Of a stretch of 64,000 nucleotides of DNA, positions 37,090-45,053 are shown piece after piece. The translations under genes and the position numbers were made by a program. This DNA comes from Streptomyces xanthophaeus (GTDB lineage: Bacteria > Actinomycetota > Actinomycetes > Streptomycetales > Streptomycetaceae). Below the pieces are notes generated by a model, which did no database searches, was not told where the DNA came from, and saw only the letters and a list, made by a program, of their open reading frames with translations. Within the stretch, counting starts at the first letter, position 1. The number at the start of each line of letters is the position of its first letter. The DNA lies in contig NZ_JOFT01000010.1 in the NCBI RefSeq assembly GCF_000725805.1, positions 124,001-188,000 of the forward strand. The letters are read 5' to 3'.

Positions 37090-37674
37090 TCAGGCCTCGG
37101 TGCCCTCGGCGGCGTCGGCAGCCGGCTCCTCGGCCTGCGGGGCCACGACCTGCAGCACGGCGATGTCACCGTCGACGGCCAGGGTGGTGCCCTTCGGGAG
37201 GACCAGGTCCTTCGCGTGGATGGTGGCGCCGGCCTCCAGGCCCGCGATCGAGACGGTGACCTCGGTCGGGATGTGGGTGGCCTCGGCCTCGACGGAGATG
37301 GTGTTCTGGAGGGTCTCCAGCATGTTGCCACCGACCGCCAGGTCGCCCTCGGTGACGATCGCGACGTCGACGGTGACCTTCTCGCCCTTCTTGACGATCA
37401 GGAAGTCGACGTGCGAGATCGAACGCTTCAGCGGGTGCTTCTGCACGGCCTTCGGGATGACCAGCTCGGTGCCGGCGTCGCCCAGGTCCAGGGAGATCAG
37501 GACGTTCGGGGTACGCAGCGCCAGCTGAAGGGCGTGGGCGTCGACGTTGACGTGCTTGGGGTCCGTGCCGTGGCCGTAGATGACGGCGGGGGTCAGGGCG
37601 TCACGACGCGCCTGACGGGCAGAGCCCTTGCCGAACGAGTCACGGATCTTGGCGGAAAGCTTGACCTCGGACAT
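37090..37674 (-). CDS. rplY: 50S ribosomal protein L25 / general stress protein Ctc
   Basis: This 194-residue two-domain L25 (Ctc/TL5 type) binds 5S rRNA. The N-terminal domain (about 1-90) includes [33 protein letters not shown]. The C-terminal beta domain (about 91-185) includes [26 protein letters not shown]. The tail is Ala/Glu-rich and acidic. ATG at 37674 is preferred over GTG 37680 because GAGGAG is spaced 5-6 bases before it. It stands between prs and pth, an order common in actinobacteria. Confidence 0.95.
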   Translation of the reverse strand: MSEVKLSAKIRDSFGKGSARQARRDALTPAVIYGHGTDPKHVNVDAHALQLALRTPNVLISLDLGDAGTELVIPKAVQKHPLKRSISHVDFLIVKKGEKVTVDVAIVTEGDLAVGGNMLETLQNTISVEAEATHIPTEVTVSIAGLEAGATIHAKDLVLPKGTTLAVDGDIAVLQVVAPQAEEPAADAAEGTEA

Positions 37675-37760
37675 GCTCACTCCTCGTGGGGTGACGGAAA
37701 TGGACGACAGTCACCCGGCCGGAACGGCCTGCTACGAAGAGCGCGTCGATAACGGAGCAT

Positions 37761-37781
37761 CCGTACCTTGAACCGGTACGG
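37761..37781 (-). terminator. Possible prs terminator hairpin
   Basis: CCGTACC pairs with GGTACGG around a 7-base loop in the 181-bp gap between prs and rplY. It is modest and could instead be a leader structure of rplY. Confidence 0.4.
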
Positions 37782-37855
37782 CCTCCCTCGCCGAGCAACT
37801 CATGGAGTGTACCCGGCAGGGGAGGCCGCACCAAAAAGGATCTATCGCGGAGCGA

Positions 37856-38833
37856 CTACTGCTGCTCCTCGAAGAGGCTGGTGACCGAACCGTCCTCGAA
37901 GACCTCGCGCACCGCACGCGCGATCATCGGAGCGATCGACAGCACCGTGATCTTGTCGAGCTCCAGGTCGGACGGGTCCGGCAGGGTGTTCGTGAACACG
38001 AACTCACTGACCTTGGAGTTCTTCAGACGGTCCGCGGCCGGCCCCGACAGGATGCCGTGCGTCGCCGTCACGATGACGTCCTCGGCGCCGTGCGCGAACA
38101 GCGCATCGGCCGCCGCGCAGATCGTGCCACCGGTGTCGATCATGTCGTCGACCAGGACGCAGACGCGGCCCCGGACCTCACCGACGACCTCGTGGACGGT
38201 CACCTGGTTGGCGACGTCCTTGTCGCGGCGCTTGTGGACGATCGCCAGCGGCGCGTCCAGGCGGTCGCACCAGCGGTCGGCCACGCGCACGCGCCCGGCG
38301 TCCGGGGACACGATCGTCAGCTTCGTACGGTCCACCTTCGCGCCGACGTAGTCCGCGAGGACCGACAGGGCGGAGAGGTGGTCCACCGGGCCGTCGAAGA
38401 AGCCCTGGATCTGGTCGGTGTGCAGGTCCACCGTGAGGATCCGGTCGGCGCCCGCCGTCTTCAGCAGATCGGCGACCAGACGGGCCGAGATCGGCTCACG
38501 GCCCTTGTGCTTCTTGTCCTGACGGGCATACCCGTAGGACGGCACGATCACGGTGATGGAGCGCGCCGACGCGCGCTTCAGCGCGTCGATCATGATCAGC
38601 TGCTCCATGATCCACTTATTGATCGGAGCCGTGTGGCTCTGGATCAGGAAGCAGTCCGCGCCACGAGCCGACTCCTGGAAGCGAACGTAGATCTCGCCGT
38701 TCGCGAAGTCGAAAGCCTTGGTCGGCACGAGGCCGACTCCCAGCTGGTGCGCGACCTCCTCGGCCAGCTCGGGGTGGGCGCGGCCGGAGAAGAGCATCAG
38801 CTTCTTCTCGCCGGTCGTCTTGATCCCGGTCAC
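37856..38833 (-). CDS. prs: Ribose-phosphate pyrophosphokinase (PRPP synthetase)
   Basis: This 325-residue class I enzyme makes PRPP from ribose-5-phosphate and ATP for nucleotide, His, Trp and NAD synthesis. Motifs are FANGEIYVRFQESARGADCFLIQS, the flexible loop SYGYARQDKKHKGREPIS, the PP-binding DLHTDQIQGFFDGPVDHLSA, and the PRPP-binding VLVDDMIDTGGTICAAADAL. The GTG start has GAGGAG 9 bases upstream. It follows glmU on the same strand with 134 bp between, so the two may be co-transcribed. Confidence 0.96.
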   Translation of the reverse strand: MTGIKTTGEKKLMLFSGRAHPELAEEVAHQLGVGLVPTKAFDFANGEIYVRFQESARGADCFLIQSHTAPINKWIMEQLIMIDALKRASARSITVIVPSYGYARQDKKHKGREPISARLVADLLKTAGADRILTVDLHTDQIQGFFDGPVDHLSALSVLADYVGAKVDRTKLTIVSPDAGRVRVADRWCDRLDAPLAIVHKRRDKDVANQVTVHEVVGEVRGRVCVLVDDMIDTGGTICAAADALFAHGAEDVIVTATHGILSGPAADRLKNSKVSEFVFTNTLPDPSDLELDKITVLSIAPMIARAVREVFEDGSVTSLFEEQQ

Positions 38834-38967
38834 AGCACTGTCTCCTCAGACGTGTTGAAAGCTGCTCGCCCCCATGTGCGTCCGTCCCGCACACGGTGAG
38901 CCAGCCGAATTGCGTGCACCTATCACGGTACGCCGTCCCGGACGTACCTGTTTCCGGTCAGTTCACC

Positions 38968-40413
38968 TCAACGGCCGTCGGAGTCCACCTGGACCGCCGA
39001 CTGGGCCGCCGTCGCGGCAGCACTTCCGGGACGCTTACGAGCCACCCAGCCCTCGATATTCCGCTGCTGGCCACGGGCCACGGCCAGCGCACCGGGCGGC
39101 ACATCCTTGGTGATCACGGACCCGGCGGCCGTGTAGGCCCCGTCCCCGATGGTGACGGGCGCCACAAACATGTTGTCCGAGCCCGTCTTGCAGTGCGAGC
39201 CGACGGTCGTGTGGTGCTTGTGCTCACCGTCGTAGTTCACGAAGACGCTCGCGGCGCCGATGTTCGTGTACTCGCCGATCGTGGCATCGCCCACGTAGGA
39301 CAGGTGGGGCACCTTCGTGCCCTCGCCGATCTTCGCGTTCTTCATCTCCACGTACGTACCGGCCTTGGCCTTCGTACCCAGCTCCGTGCCCGGCCGCAGG
39401 TAGGCGAAGGGGCCCACGCTCGCGGACTCGCCGATCACCGCGGTGTCCGCCACCGTGTTGTCCACCCGGGCCCCTGCACCCACCCGGGTGTCCTTCAGGC
39501 GGCTGTTCGGCCCGACCTCGGCCCCCTCGGCCACGTGCGTGGCACCCAGCAGCTGCGTCCCCGGGTGGATCAGGGCGTCCTGCCCGAAGGTCACCGTCAC
39601 GTCCACGAAGGTGCTGGCCGGGTCGACCACGGTCACACCCGCGAGCATCGCCCGCTCCAGCAGGCGGGCGTTCAGCAGGGCACGGGCCTCCGCGAGCTGG
39701 ACGCGGTTGTTGATGCCGAGGATCTGCCGGTGGTCACTGCCCACGGCCGCGCCCACGCGGTGCCCGGCCTCGCGCAGGATGCCGAGGACGTCGGTGAGGT
39801 ACTCCTCGCCCTGGCTGTTGTCGGTGCGCACCTTGCCGAGGGCGTCGGACAGCAGCGCGCCGTCGAAGGCGAAGACCCCGGAGTTGATCTCCCGGATCGC
39901 GCGCTGGGCGTCGGAGGCGTCCTTGTGCTCCACGATGGCCGTGACGGCCCCGCCGGCGTCGCGCACGATCCGCCCGTAGCCGGTGGAGTCCGGGACCTCG
40001 GCGGTGAGCACGGTGACGGCGTTGCCGTCGGCCTCGTGCGTCCGCGCGAGCTCGCGCAGGGTCTCGCCCGTCAGCAGCGGGGTGTCGCCGCAGACCACGA
40101 TCACGGTGCCGTCGACCGGGCCGCCGAGCTCCTGGAGCGCCATCCGGACGGCGTGGCCGGTGCCGTTCTGCTCGAACTGGACGGCGGTGCGGACCTCCGC
40201 GTCGACGGCGGCGAGGTGCGCGGTGACCTGCTCGCGGGCGTGTCCGACGACCACGACGAGGTGGGTCGGGTCCAGCTCGCGGGAGGCGGCGACGACGTGA
40301 CCGACGAGCGAGCGCCCGCAGATGTCGTGCAGGACCTTGGGAGTGGCCGACTTCATGCGGGTGCCTTCACCCGCTGCGAGTACGACGACGGCTGCCGGGC
40401 GGTTGGCGCTCAC
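38968..40413 (-). CDS. glmU: Bifunctional GlmU: glucosamine-1-P acetyltransferase / GlcNAc-1-P uridylyltransferase
   Basis: This 481-residue enzyme makes UDP-GlcNAc for peptidoglycan. The N-terminal uridylyltransferase starts with VVVLAAGEGTRMKSATPKVLH (the GxGTRM and Lys motif). The C-terminal half (about 250-460) is a left-handed beta-helix of hexapeptide repeats (VGPFAYLRPGTELGTKAKAGTYVEMKNAKIGEGTKVPHLSYVGDATIGEYTNIGA) containing the acetyltransferase His and Asn. The GTG at 40413 gives the family-standard N-terminus. The tail after residue 460 is Ala/Gln-rich. Confidence 0.96.
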   Translation of the reverse strand: MSANRPAAVVVLAAGEGTRMKSATPKVLHDICGRSLVGHVVAASRELDPTHLVVVVGHAREQVTAHLAAVDAEVRTAVQFEQNGTGHAVRMALQELGGPVDGTVIVVCGDTPLLTGETLRELARTHEADGNAVTVLTAEVPDSTGYGRIVRDAGGAVTAIVEHKDASDAQRAIREINSGVFAFDGALLSDALGKVRTDNSQGEEYLTDVLGILREAGHRVGAAVGSDHRQILGINNRVQLAEARALLNARLLERAMLAGVTVVDPASTFVDVTVTFGQDALIHPGTQLLGATHVAEGAEVGPNSRLKDTRVGAGARVDNTVADTAVIGESASVGPFAYLRPGTELGTKAKAGTYVEMKNAKIGEGTKVPHLSYVGDATIGEYTNIGAASVFVNYDGEHKHHTTVGSHCKTGSDNMFVAPVTIGDGAYTAAGSVITKDVPPGALAVARGQQRNIEGWVARKRPGSAAATAAQSAVQVDSDGR

Positions 40414-40522
40414 GGGTGTGCCCTTCGGCTTCGGGGGTGGACGCACGAAGGATACCGGGGGGCCAGGGGCCTCAAACGAGTGCGGGTCCCGACCTCGGAG
40501 GTCAGGACCCGTATGTGTGTGG

Positions 40523-40594
40523 CTCCCCCGCCAGGACTCGAACCCGGACATAAGGCACCAAAAGCCTCAGTGCTGCCAATTACACCACAGGGGA
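40523..40594 (-). tRNA. tRNA-Gln (anticodon UUG)
   Basis: The minus strand folds as a complete tRNA of 72 bases. The acceptor stem is TCCCCTG with CGGGGGA, the D-arm GTGTAATTGGCAGCAC, the anticodon stem GAGGC/GCCTT with loop TTTTGGT (anticodon TTG), and the T-arm holds GGTTCGAGTCC. The discriminator is G and the CCA end is encoded (40520-40522). It stands alone, 107 bp upstream of glmU. Confidence 0.95.
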
Positions 40595-40875
40595 CCATTT
40601 CCGACTGAAGTGGACATCTCTGTCCGGTGATCCAGTCGACGGCACCTACTATGCCGCACCAACCGCCTTCGATGCGACGGTACAAATCTGAGCTTTTCGG
40701 GACGCGTAGCGCAAGGCGGCTGCGATGCGTGTCGACCGTGCTCTTCCGGTCCGTCGTCCGGAATGTGGAGTTCGGGTCTCGGTCACCGGGCCGATTCAGT
40801 CGTATGTGCGATTGCCTGGGGTGTGCAGGAATTTCGGTCGCGGACGTGCTGGGGGCGCTGCGTACGCTGGACGGC
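40595..40875. other. Gap between tRNA-Gln and the histidine kinase gene
   Basis: These 281 bases hold no supported gene. They must contain the divergent promoters for tRNA-Gln and the kinase. An AT-richer patch lies at 40650-40700. The kinase frame is open through most of it, so an upstream start cannot be fully excluded. Confidence 0.4.
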
Positions 40876-42186
40876 ATGACCAGTACGGGGGAAGTGGAAG
40901 GCCGCGCTGGGCCGCCTTTGTGGTGGGTGCGGCGGCGGGATGCCGTGTGGGACGTGGGGCTCGGCGGCTTGTCCGCCCTGGAGTGCGGCTGGGAGGGGGT
41001 CGCCTTCGCCGGTGAGGCGGGGGTGCCGACGGCGGTCGGTGTGCTGTTCGGGATCGTGGTGGGGGCCGTGCTCGTGCTGCGGCGGCGCTGGCCGATCGCC
41101 GTGGTGCTGGTGGGGATCGCCGTGGCCCCGGCGGCCATGGGCTTCCTCCTCGGGGTGGTGGGGCTGTACACGCTGGCCTCCTCCGAGGTGCCCCGGCGGA
41201 TCACCGCCACCCTCGCCTCGATGTCGCTGGCCGCGACGTATGCCGTGATGTACCTGCGGACCCGTGGGGACGTGGAGGCCGACACCGCGCTGGTGGTGGC
41301 GCTGTCCGGGTTCGTGGCGGTGGCGCTGACCGTGCCGCCGGTGCTGTTCGGGCTGTACATCGGGGCCCGGCGGCGGCTGATGGAGAGCCTGCAGGAGCGG
41401 GCGGACTCCCTGGAGCGGGAGCTGTCGCTGCTGGCGGACCGGGCGGAGGAGCGGGCCGAGTGGGCCCGTACGGAGGAGCGGACGCGTATCGCGCGGGAGA
41501 TGCACGACGTGGTGGCGCACCGGGTGTCGCTGATGGTGGTGCACGCGGCGGCGCTGGAGGCCGTGGCCCTCAAGGATCCGGCGCGGGCGGTGAAGAACGC
41601 GGCGCTGGTGGGGGACATGGGCCGGCAGGCGTTGACGGAGCTGCGGGAGATGCTCGGGGTGCTCCGTTCGGGGACCCCGAAGCCGGTCCCGGGTCCGGCG
41701 GGTGTCCGGCCGGCCGGTGGTTCCGGGGGCGGTGCGGCCGTGCGGCCGGTGGTGCCGGTCGTGGCCGCTCTGGTGGGGACCTTCGACGACGGGCCTTCGC
41801 TGGACGAGCTGGAGGCCCTGGTGGGGCAGTCGCGGGCGGCCGGGATGGCCGTGGAGATGGTGGTCCAGGGTGCTCGGGCGGCCTATGCGGCGGAGGTCGA
41901 GCAGACGGCGTACCGGGTGGTGCAGGAGGCGTTGACCAACTGCCACAAGCACGCCCCGGGGGCGCGGGTCGTGGTGCGCCTGGCGCACCGGGACGGAGAG
42001 GTCGCGATGCAGGTGGAGAACGGGCCGTGTGACGGCGAGGCGGACGGTGCGGGTCTGCCCAGCGGGGGCAACGGGCTGGTGGGGATGCGGGAGCGGGTGC
42101 TCGGGCTGGGCGGGGTGTTCGTGTCCGGGCCGACGGACGCGGGCGGCTTCCGGGTGTCGGCGGTGCTCCCGAGCGAGCGGGGGTAG
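40876..42186 (+). CDS. Orphan sensor histidine kinase (NarL-type, HisKA_3)
   Basis: This 436-residue membrane kinase has about five to six N-terminal helices (about residues 25-165). A coiled-coil linker follows, then the dimerisation/phospho-acceptor motif TRIAREMHDVVAHRVSLMVVHA with His at about residue 211. The HATPase_c domain has N-box VVQEALTNCHKHAPGARVVV and Gly-rich GGNGLVGMRERVLGLGG. A Gly/Pro/Val-rich insertion of about 60 residues separates these domains. No response regulator is adjacent; the next gene is an unknown protein two bases downstream. The start at 40876 was chosen for the family-like opening and GGAC-like site, with moderate certainty. Confidence 0.88.
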   Translation: MTSTGEVEGRAGPPLWWVRRRDAVWDVGLGGLSALECGWEGVAFAGEAGVPTAVGVLFGIVVGAVLVLRRRWPIAVVLVGIAVAPAAMGFLLGVVGLYTLASSEVPRRITATLASMSLAATYAVMYLRTRGDVEADTALVVALSGFVAVALTVPPVLFGLYIGARRRLMESLQERADSLERELSLLADRAEERAEWARTEERTRIAREMHDVVAHRVSLMVVHAAALEAVALKDPARAVKNAALVGDMGRQALTELREMLGVLRSGTPKPVPGPAGVRPAGGSGGGAAVRPVVPVVAALVGTFDDGPSLDELEALVGQSRAAGMAVEMVVQGARAAYAAEVEQTAYRVVQEALTNCHKHAPGARVVVRLAHRDGEVAMQVENGPCDGEADGAGLPSGGNGLVGMRERVLGLGGVFVSGPTDAGGFRVSAVLPSERG

Positions 42187-42188
42187 CG

Positions 42189-42719
42189 ATGGGCTGGGAT
42201 CCGGTGGGGGAGCTGACGGACGGGGACCGGGAGCTGTTCGGGGGGCGGTGGGAGGAGCGGCTGTGGCTGAACGTGCCCGGGCCGTTCTACACGGCGGTGA
42301 CGGACACCTGCTGGACCGGGCGGCTCCACGCGCCGGACAACGTGCTCTACGCGGCCGCGTGCGAGAGCGTCGAGTACGTGTTCCGGCAGCCGCGCGATCC
42401 GCGCGAGGTGCGGAACGTGGTGGCTGCGGCGGACGCGGAGTCCTTCTGGGAGTACGCCTGTGACGGGGACCTTCGGTGGACTCCGTCGGCGGTGCGGCAG
42501 TGGTGGGCGGAGCGCGCCCGGGTCGCCGGGCACCTGGTGGGGGCGCTGGAGGAGTTCGGGCGCGGCCGCGACCGCTGCGAGGACGACGCGGTGGCCGGGG
42601 TGCTGGACTTCCGGGCCTACCTGGCCGGCGGGCTTGCCGCTGACCTGCGGGCGTACCTGTTCCGGCTGGAGGAGGGGCGGTACCCGGAAGCGGGTGAGCG
42701 GCTTCCGGAGCTCGGCTAG
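42189..42719 (+). CDS. Hypothetical protein downstream of the histidine kinase
   Basis: This 176-residue soluble protein has no family I can name. It is acidic and Trp-rich, with recognisable blocks WEERLWLNVPGPFYTAVTDTC, EYVFRQPRDPREV, ACDGDLRWTPSAVRQWW and a helical C-terminus LAADLRAYLFRLEEGRYPEAGERLPEL. The mixed alpha/beta pattern and its place against the toxin-immunity genes would fit an immunity-type protein, but this is only a guess from context. It begins two bases after the kinase stop with GGGGG upstream, so it is co-expressed with the kinase. Its stop TAG shares a CTAG palindrome with the convergent SUKH-3 gene. Confidence 0.75.
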   Translation: MGWDPVGELTDGDRELFGGRWEERLWLNVPGPFYTAVTDTCWTGRLHAPDNVLYAAACESVEYVFRQPRDPREVRNVVAAADAESFWEYACDGDLRWTPSAVRQWWAERARVAGHLVGALEEFGRGRDRCEDDAVAGVLDFRAYLAGGLAADLRAYLFRLEEGRYPEAGERLPELG

Positions 42720-43225
42720 CCGGTGGTCAGGCGGGTCGGCTGGAGGCCGGTGAGGAGGAGGGTGAGGGCTTCGTCGAGGCTGGAGCCGAGGTACCAGTCG
42801 CCGGTGTGGTCGATGCCGTAGACGCGGCCCTCACGGTCGAGGGCGAGGTGGGAGCCTCCGTCGGCCTCGACGCCGAGGGGGCAGAGCTGGGTGGACAGGG
42901 CGCGGCCGAGGTCGGCGAAGGTGCGGGCGAGGTGGAGCCCGGTGAGGGGGTCGATGCGCAGGGGGGTGGGCGCTATCTGGCGGCCCGGTCCGGGGGCGGT
43001 GACCGTGAGTCCGCCGAATTCGGCCCAGGCCTCGACGGCGGCGGGGAAGACGGCGTGGCGGTGTCCGGCGGGTGTGGTGTGGTCGCGCAGGGCGTCCGCC
43101 CAGTACTCGGCCTGCTTGATGTCCCAGCGGCCGGGTTCCCAGCCTGCGGTGCGCAGGGCGGAGTCGACGGGTACGGGGAAGCGGGTGGCGGAGGAGCGGT
43201 CGTAGGAGGCTGAGGTCGTGGTCAT
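42716..43225 (-). CDS. SUKH-3 family immunity protein
   Basis: This 169-residue single-domain protein resembles SUKH-3 immunity proteins, which neutralise nucleic-acid-degrading or deaminase toxins by direct binding. The pattern RFPVPVDSALRTAGWEPGRWD, AVFPAAVEAWAEFGGLTV and the late GVEADGGSHLALDREGRVYGIDHTGDWYLGSSLDEAL, where the last part forms the sheet and closing helix, is typical. It starts two bases after the YwqJ-type deaminase stop, so the two form one operon as a toxin-immunity pair. Its stop codon overlaps the convergent gene's stop by four bases. Confidence 0.85.
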   Translation of the reverse strand: MTTTSASYDRSSATRFPVPVDSALRTAGWEPGRWDIKQAEYWADALRDHTTPAGHRHAVFPAAVEAWAEFGGLTVTAPGPGRQIAPTPLRIDPLTGLHLARTFADLGRALSTQLCPLGVEADGGSHLALDREGRVYGIDHTGDWYLGSSLDEALTLLLTGLQPTRLTTG

Positions 43226-43227
43226 GG

Positions 43228-43821
43228 CTACTCGGATGCGGTGAGGTCGACGGAGCGTACGCCGAAGTGGGCGAGGAGGGCGTCGCAGGAGCGGCAGGGG
43301 GGTGCGTAGCTGCCGTGGAGGGGGTCGCCGTCCTCGCGGATGCGGCGGGCGGTGATCTTCGCGTGCTTGAGGGAGCGCCGGGCTTCGCTGGGGGTGAGGG
43401 GTTTGCGGGAGGCGCGCTTGCTGCGGGCGCCTTCGACGGCGGCGAGGTGGCGGGAGAGCAGGATGGCTTCCGGACATCGGCCGGTGAAACGTTCGCGCTG
43501 ACCGCTCGTCAGGGTGTCGAGGAAGTCCTGGACGAGGGGGTGGAGGGCGGGGGGATGGTCGGCTTTGCCCGCGGTGCCGGTGAGGGTTTCGCCGCGTACG
43601 GAGAGTGCGGCGGCCACGGTGGGCAGGATGCCGTCGCGGCGGAAGCGCAGGACGGGCGCGGCGGGGCGGCCGTCGGAGCTGCTCCAGCGCAGGCGGGGGT
43701 CGCCGGCCGGGTCGCCGGTCTCGGCGGTCGCCGGGGTGCTGCCGGGGCCCGGGGTGCCGGGTGTTCCCGGGGTTCCGGGGCCGGTGTCGGCCGGATCTGT
43801 GCGTGTTGCCGTGTTCTGCAT
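43228..43821 (-). CDS. YwqJ-related putative deaminase (toxin-type)
   Basis: This 197-residue protein has a disordered N-terminus (1-40, Gly/Thr/Pro repeats) and a domain resembling the YwqJ family of the cytidine-deaminase superfamily. The zinc site reads GRCPEAILLS (C-x-E, about residues 114-118) and PPCRSCDALLAHFG (C-x-x-C, about 176-180), so ligands and the proton-shuttling Glu are present. Members are usually toxin tips of secreted polymorphic toxins. Here no signal peptide, WXG or linker to a secretion module is present, so it is cytoplasmic. The ATG at 43821 has GGGAGGG about 12 bases upstream. The SUKH-3 gene follows directly. The target nucleotide or nucleic acid is unknown. Confidence 0.82.
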   Translation of the reverse strand: MQNTATRTDPADTGPGTPGTPGTPGPGSTPATAETGDPAGDPRLRWSSSDGRPAAPVLRFRRDGILPTVAAALSVRGETLTGTAGKADHPPALHPLVQDFLDTLTSGQRERFTGRCPEAILLSRHLAAVEGARSKRASRKPLTPSEARRSLKHAKITARRIREDGDPLHGSYAPPCRSCDALLAHFGVRSVDLTASE

Positions 43822-43924
43822 GGTTGCGCTTTCCCTCCCGTGGCCGCGGTGGTGCCGCTGTCGCGCACGCCCCCGTGCTGCGGGGACAGCCTGCCAAATG
43901 TCACCGGTAGTGCGGAAGCGGGGT

Positions 43925-43934
43925 CGAATATTCG
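43925..43934. promoter_or_regulatory. AT-rich palindrome in the divergent toxin/immunity promoter region
   Basis: CGAATATTCG is a perfect 10-bp palindrome in a short AT-rich patch (43921-43950) of the 229-bp gap between the divergent deaminase and WHH-SUKH genes. It is a candidate shared operator or promoter core. Nothing else coding is seen in 43822-44050. Confidence 0.35.
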
Positions 43935-44050
43935 TATCAATTCGGATGTTCCTGTCCCTAGTGGGGGCGTGCCGGTCACGGGCGGGTGAGCCTCTTGCCC
44001 CAGCACATAGGCTGTGGTGAACCAGCCAGATCCAGCAGGGGGCTACCGCC

Positions 44051-45046
44051 ATGACGACAGGTCGGCTCGGGCAGCAGGCCGCGCCACCCAACGCCGCTTA
44101 CTCGGGGCAGGTCGTGCATTTCCCGGACCCGGTCCGGGCCGCTCGGCATCCCCAGGGAGTACGGATCGACGGGGGCGGGCATCCGGACTTCTCTCCGTAC
44201 GCGCGCGCCGCGGTGGAGATCGCCGAACCGCCCGAGGGCTTCGGCGTGGACGAGCTGCGGCTGACGGACTACGTGTCCGCGAACGCGGCGATGCAGGAGT
44301 CCGGTCACGAACTGTGGGACACGGTCGGCCCGGTGGCCACGCCGCACGGCTGGACCTGGCACCACGTGGCGGGTACGCGGCGGCTGGAGCTGGTCCCGGT
44401 CGAGGTGAAGGCGTTGCTGCGGCATCACGCGGGGCTGGTGACGGCGCCGGTGGACCACGAGAAGCGCGGGACGCGGGCGTTGCAGGAGGTGCGTCCGGTT
44501 CACCTGGGGCTGCCGAAGTCGGTGGTGTCGGTGTCCGAGGGGCAGGTGCAGGGCGTCGAGGAGGACCTCGGCTACCGGCTGCCGGAGGCGTACCGCTCGT
44601 TCCTGAAGGCCGCGGGCGGTTGTGCGCCGGTGGGCGCGGGCCTGGACGTGGACCTGGGTCTGCTCGTGGACCAGCCGTTCTTCACGGTGCGCGAGGAGGC
44701 GGCGGTCAACGATCTCGTCTACGTGAACAAGTGCCTGCGGGACCATCTGACCAAGGACTACCTGTGCGTGGCCTTCGCGCAGGGCGGGCTGCTCGCGCTG
44801 AAGGTCAAGGGCGAGGCGATCGGTTCGGTGTGGTTCTCCCCGTACGACGATGCGCGCGACCGGGACGGCTGGTCGGTGCAGGAGCGCGTGGAGCGGCTTT
44901 TGCTGCCGTGCGGCGTTGATTTCGACGCCTTTCTTGAGCGGCTGGCGGGGAACCCGCCGGAGCTGGAGACGGTGGCCGGTCTGATGGTGGACGGCGGATT
45001 CGCGCGCCCGGTTCCCGTGGTGCGTTCCGCTTCGGATGAGGGGTGA
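44051..45046 (+). CDS. WHH-type nuclease domain fused to SUKH-1 (SMI1/KNR4) immunity domain
   Basis: This 331-residue protein joins two modules. Residues about 20-130 match the WHH family of HNH/EndoVII nucleases: GVRIDGGGHPDFSPYARAAVE, then GWTWHHVAGTRRLELVPVEV (W-H-H at about 103-105), then LLRHHAGLV. The usual His before the last motif (LVP-x-x-H) appears as Lys here (VEVKALL), so catalysis may be reduced or lost. Residues about 155-310 are a SUKH-1/SMI1-KNR4 domain (VQGVEEDLGYRLPEAYRSFLKAAGG, LCVAFAQGGLLALKVKG). Nuclease and its immunity are therefore in one chain. A GGGGG ribosome binding site precedes the ATG. The next gene starts within a few bases. Confidence 0.8.
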   Translation: MTTGRLGQQAAPPNAAYSGQVVHFPDPVRAARHPQGVRIDGGGHPDFSPYARAAVEIAEPPEGFGVDELRLTDYVSANAAMQESGHELWDTVGPVATPHGWTWHHVAGTRRLELVPVEVKALLRHHAGLVTAPVDHEKRGTRALQEVRPVHLGLPKSVVSVSEGQVQGVEEDLGYRLPEAYRSFLKAAGGCAPVGAGLDVDLGLLVDQPFFTVREEAAVNDLVYVNKCLRDHLTKDYLCVAFAQGGLLALKVKGEAIGSVWFSPYDDARDRDGWSVQERVERLLLPCGVDFDAFLERLAGNPPELETVAGLMVDGGFARPVPVVRSASDEG

Positions 45047-45053
45047 GCGCGCG

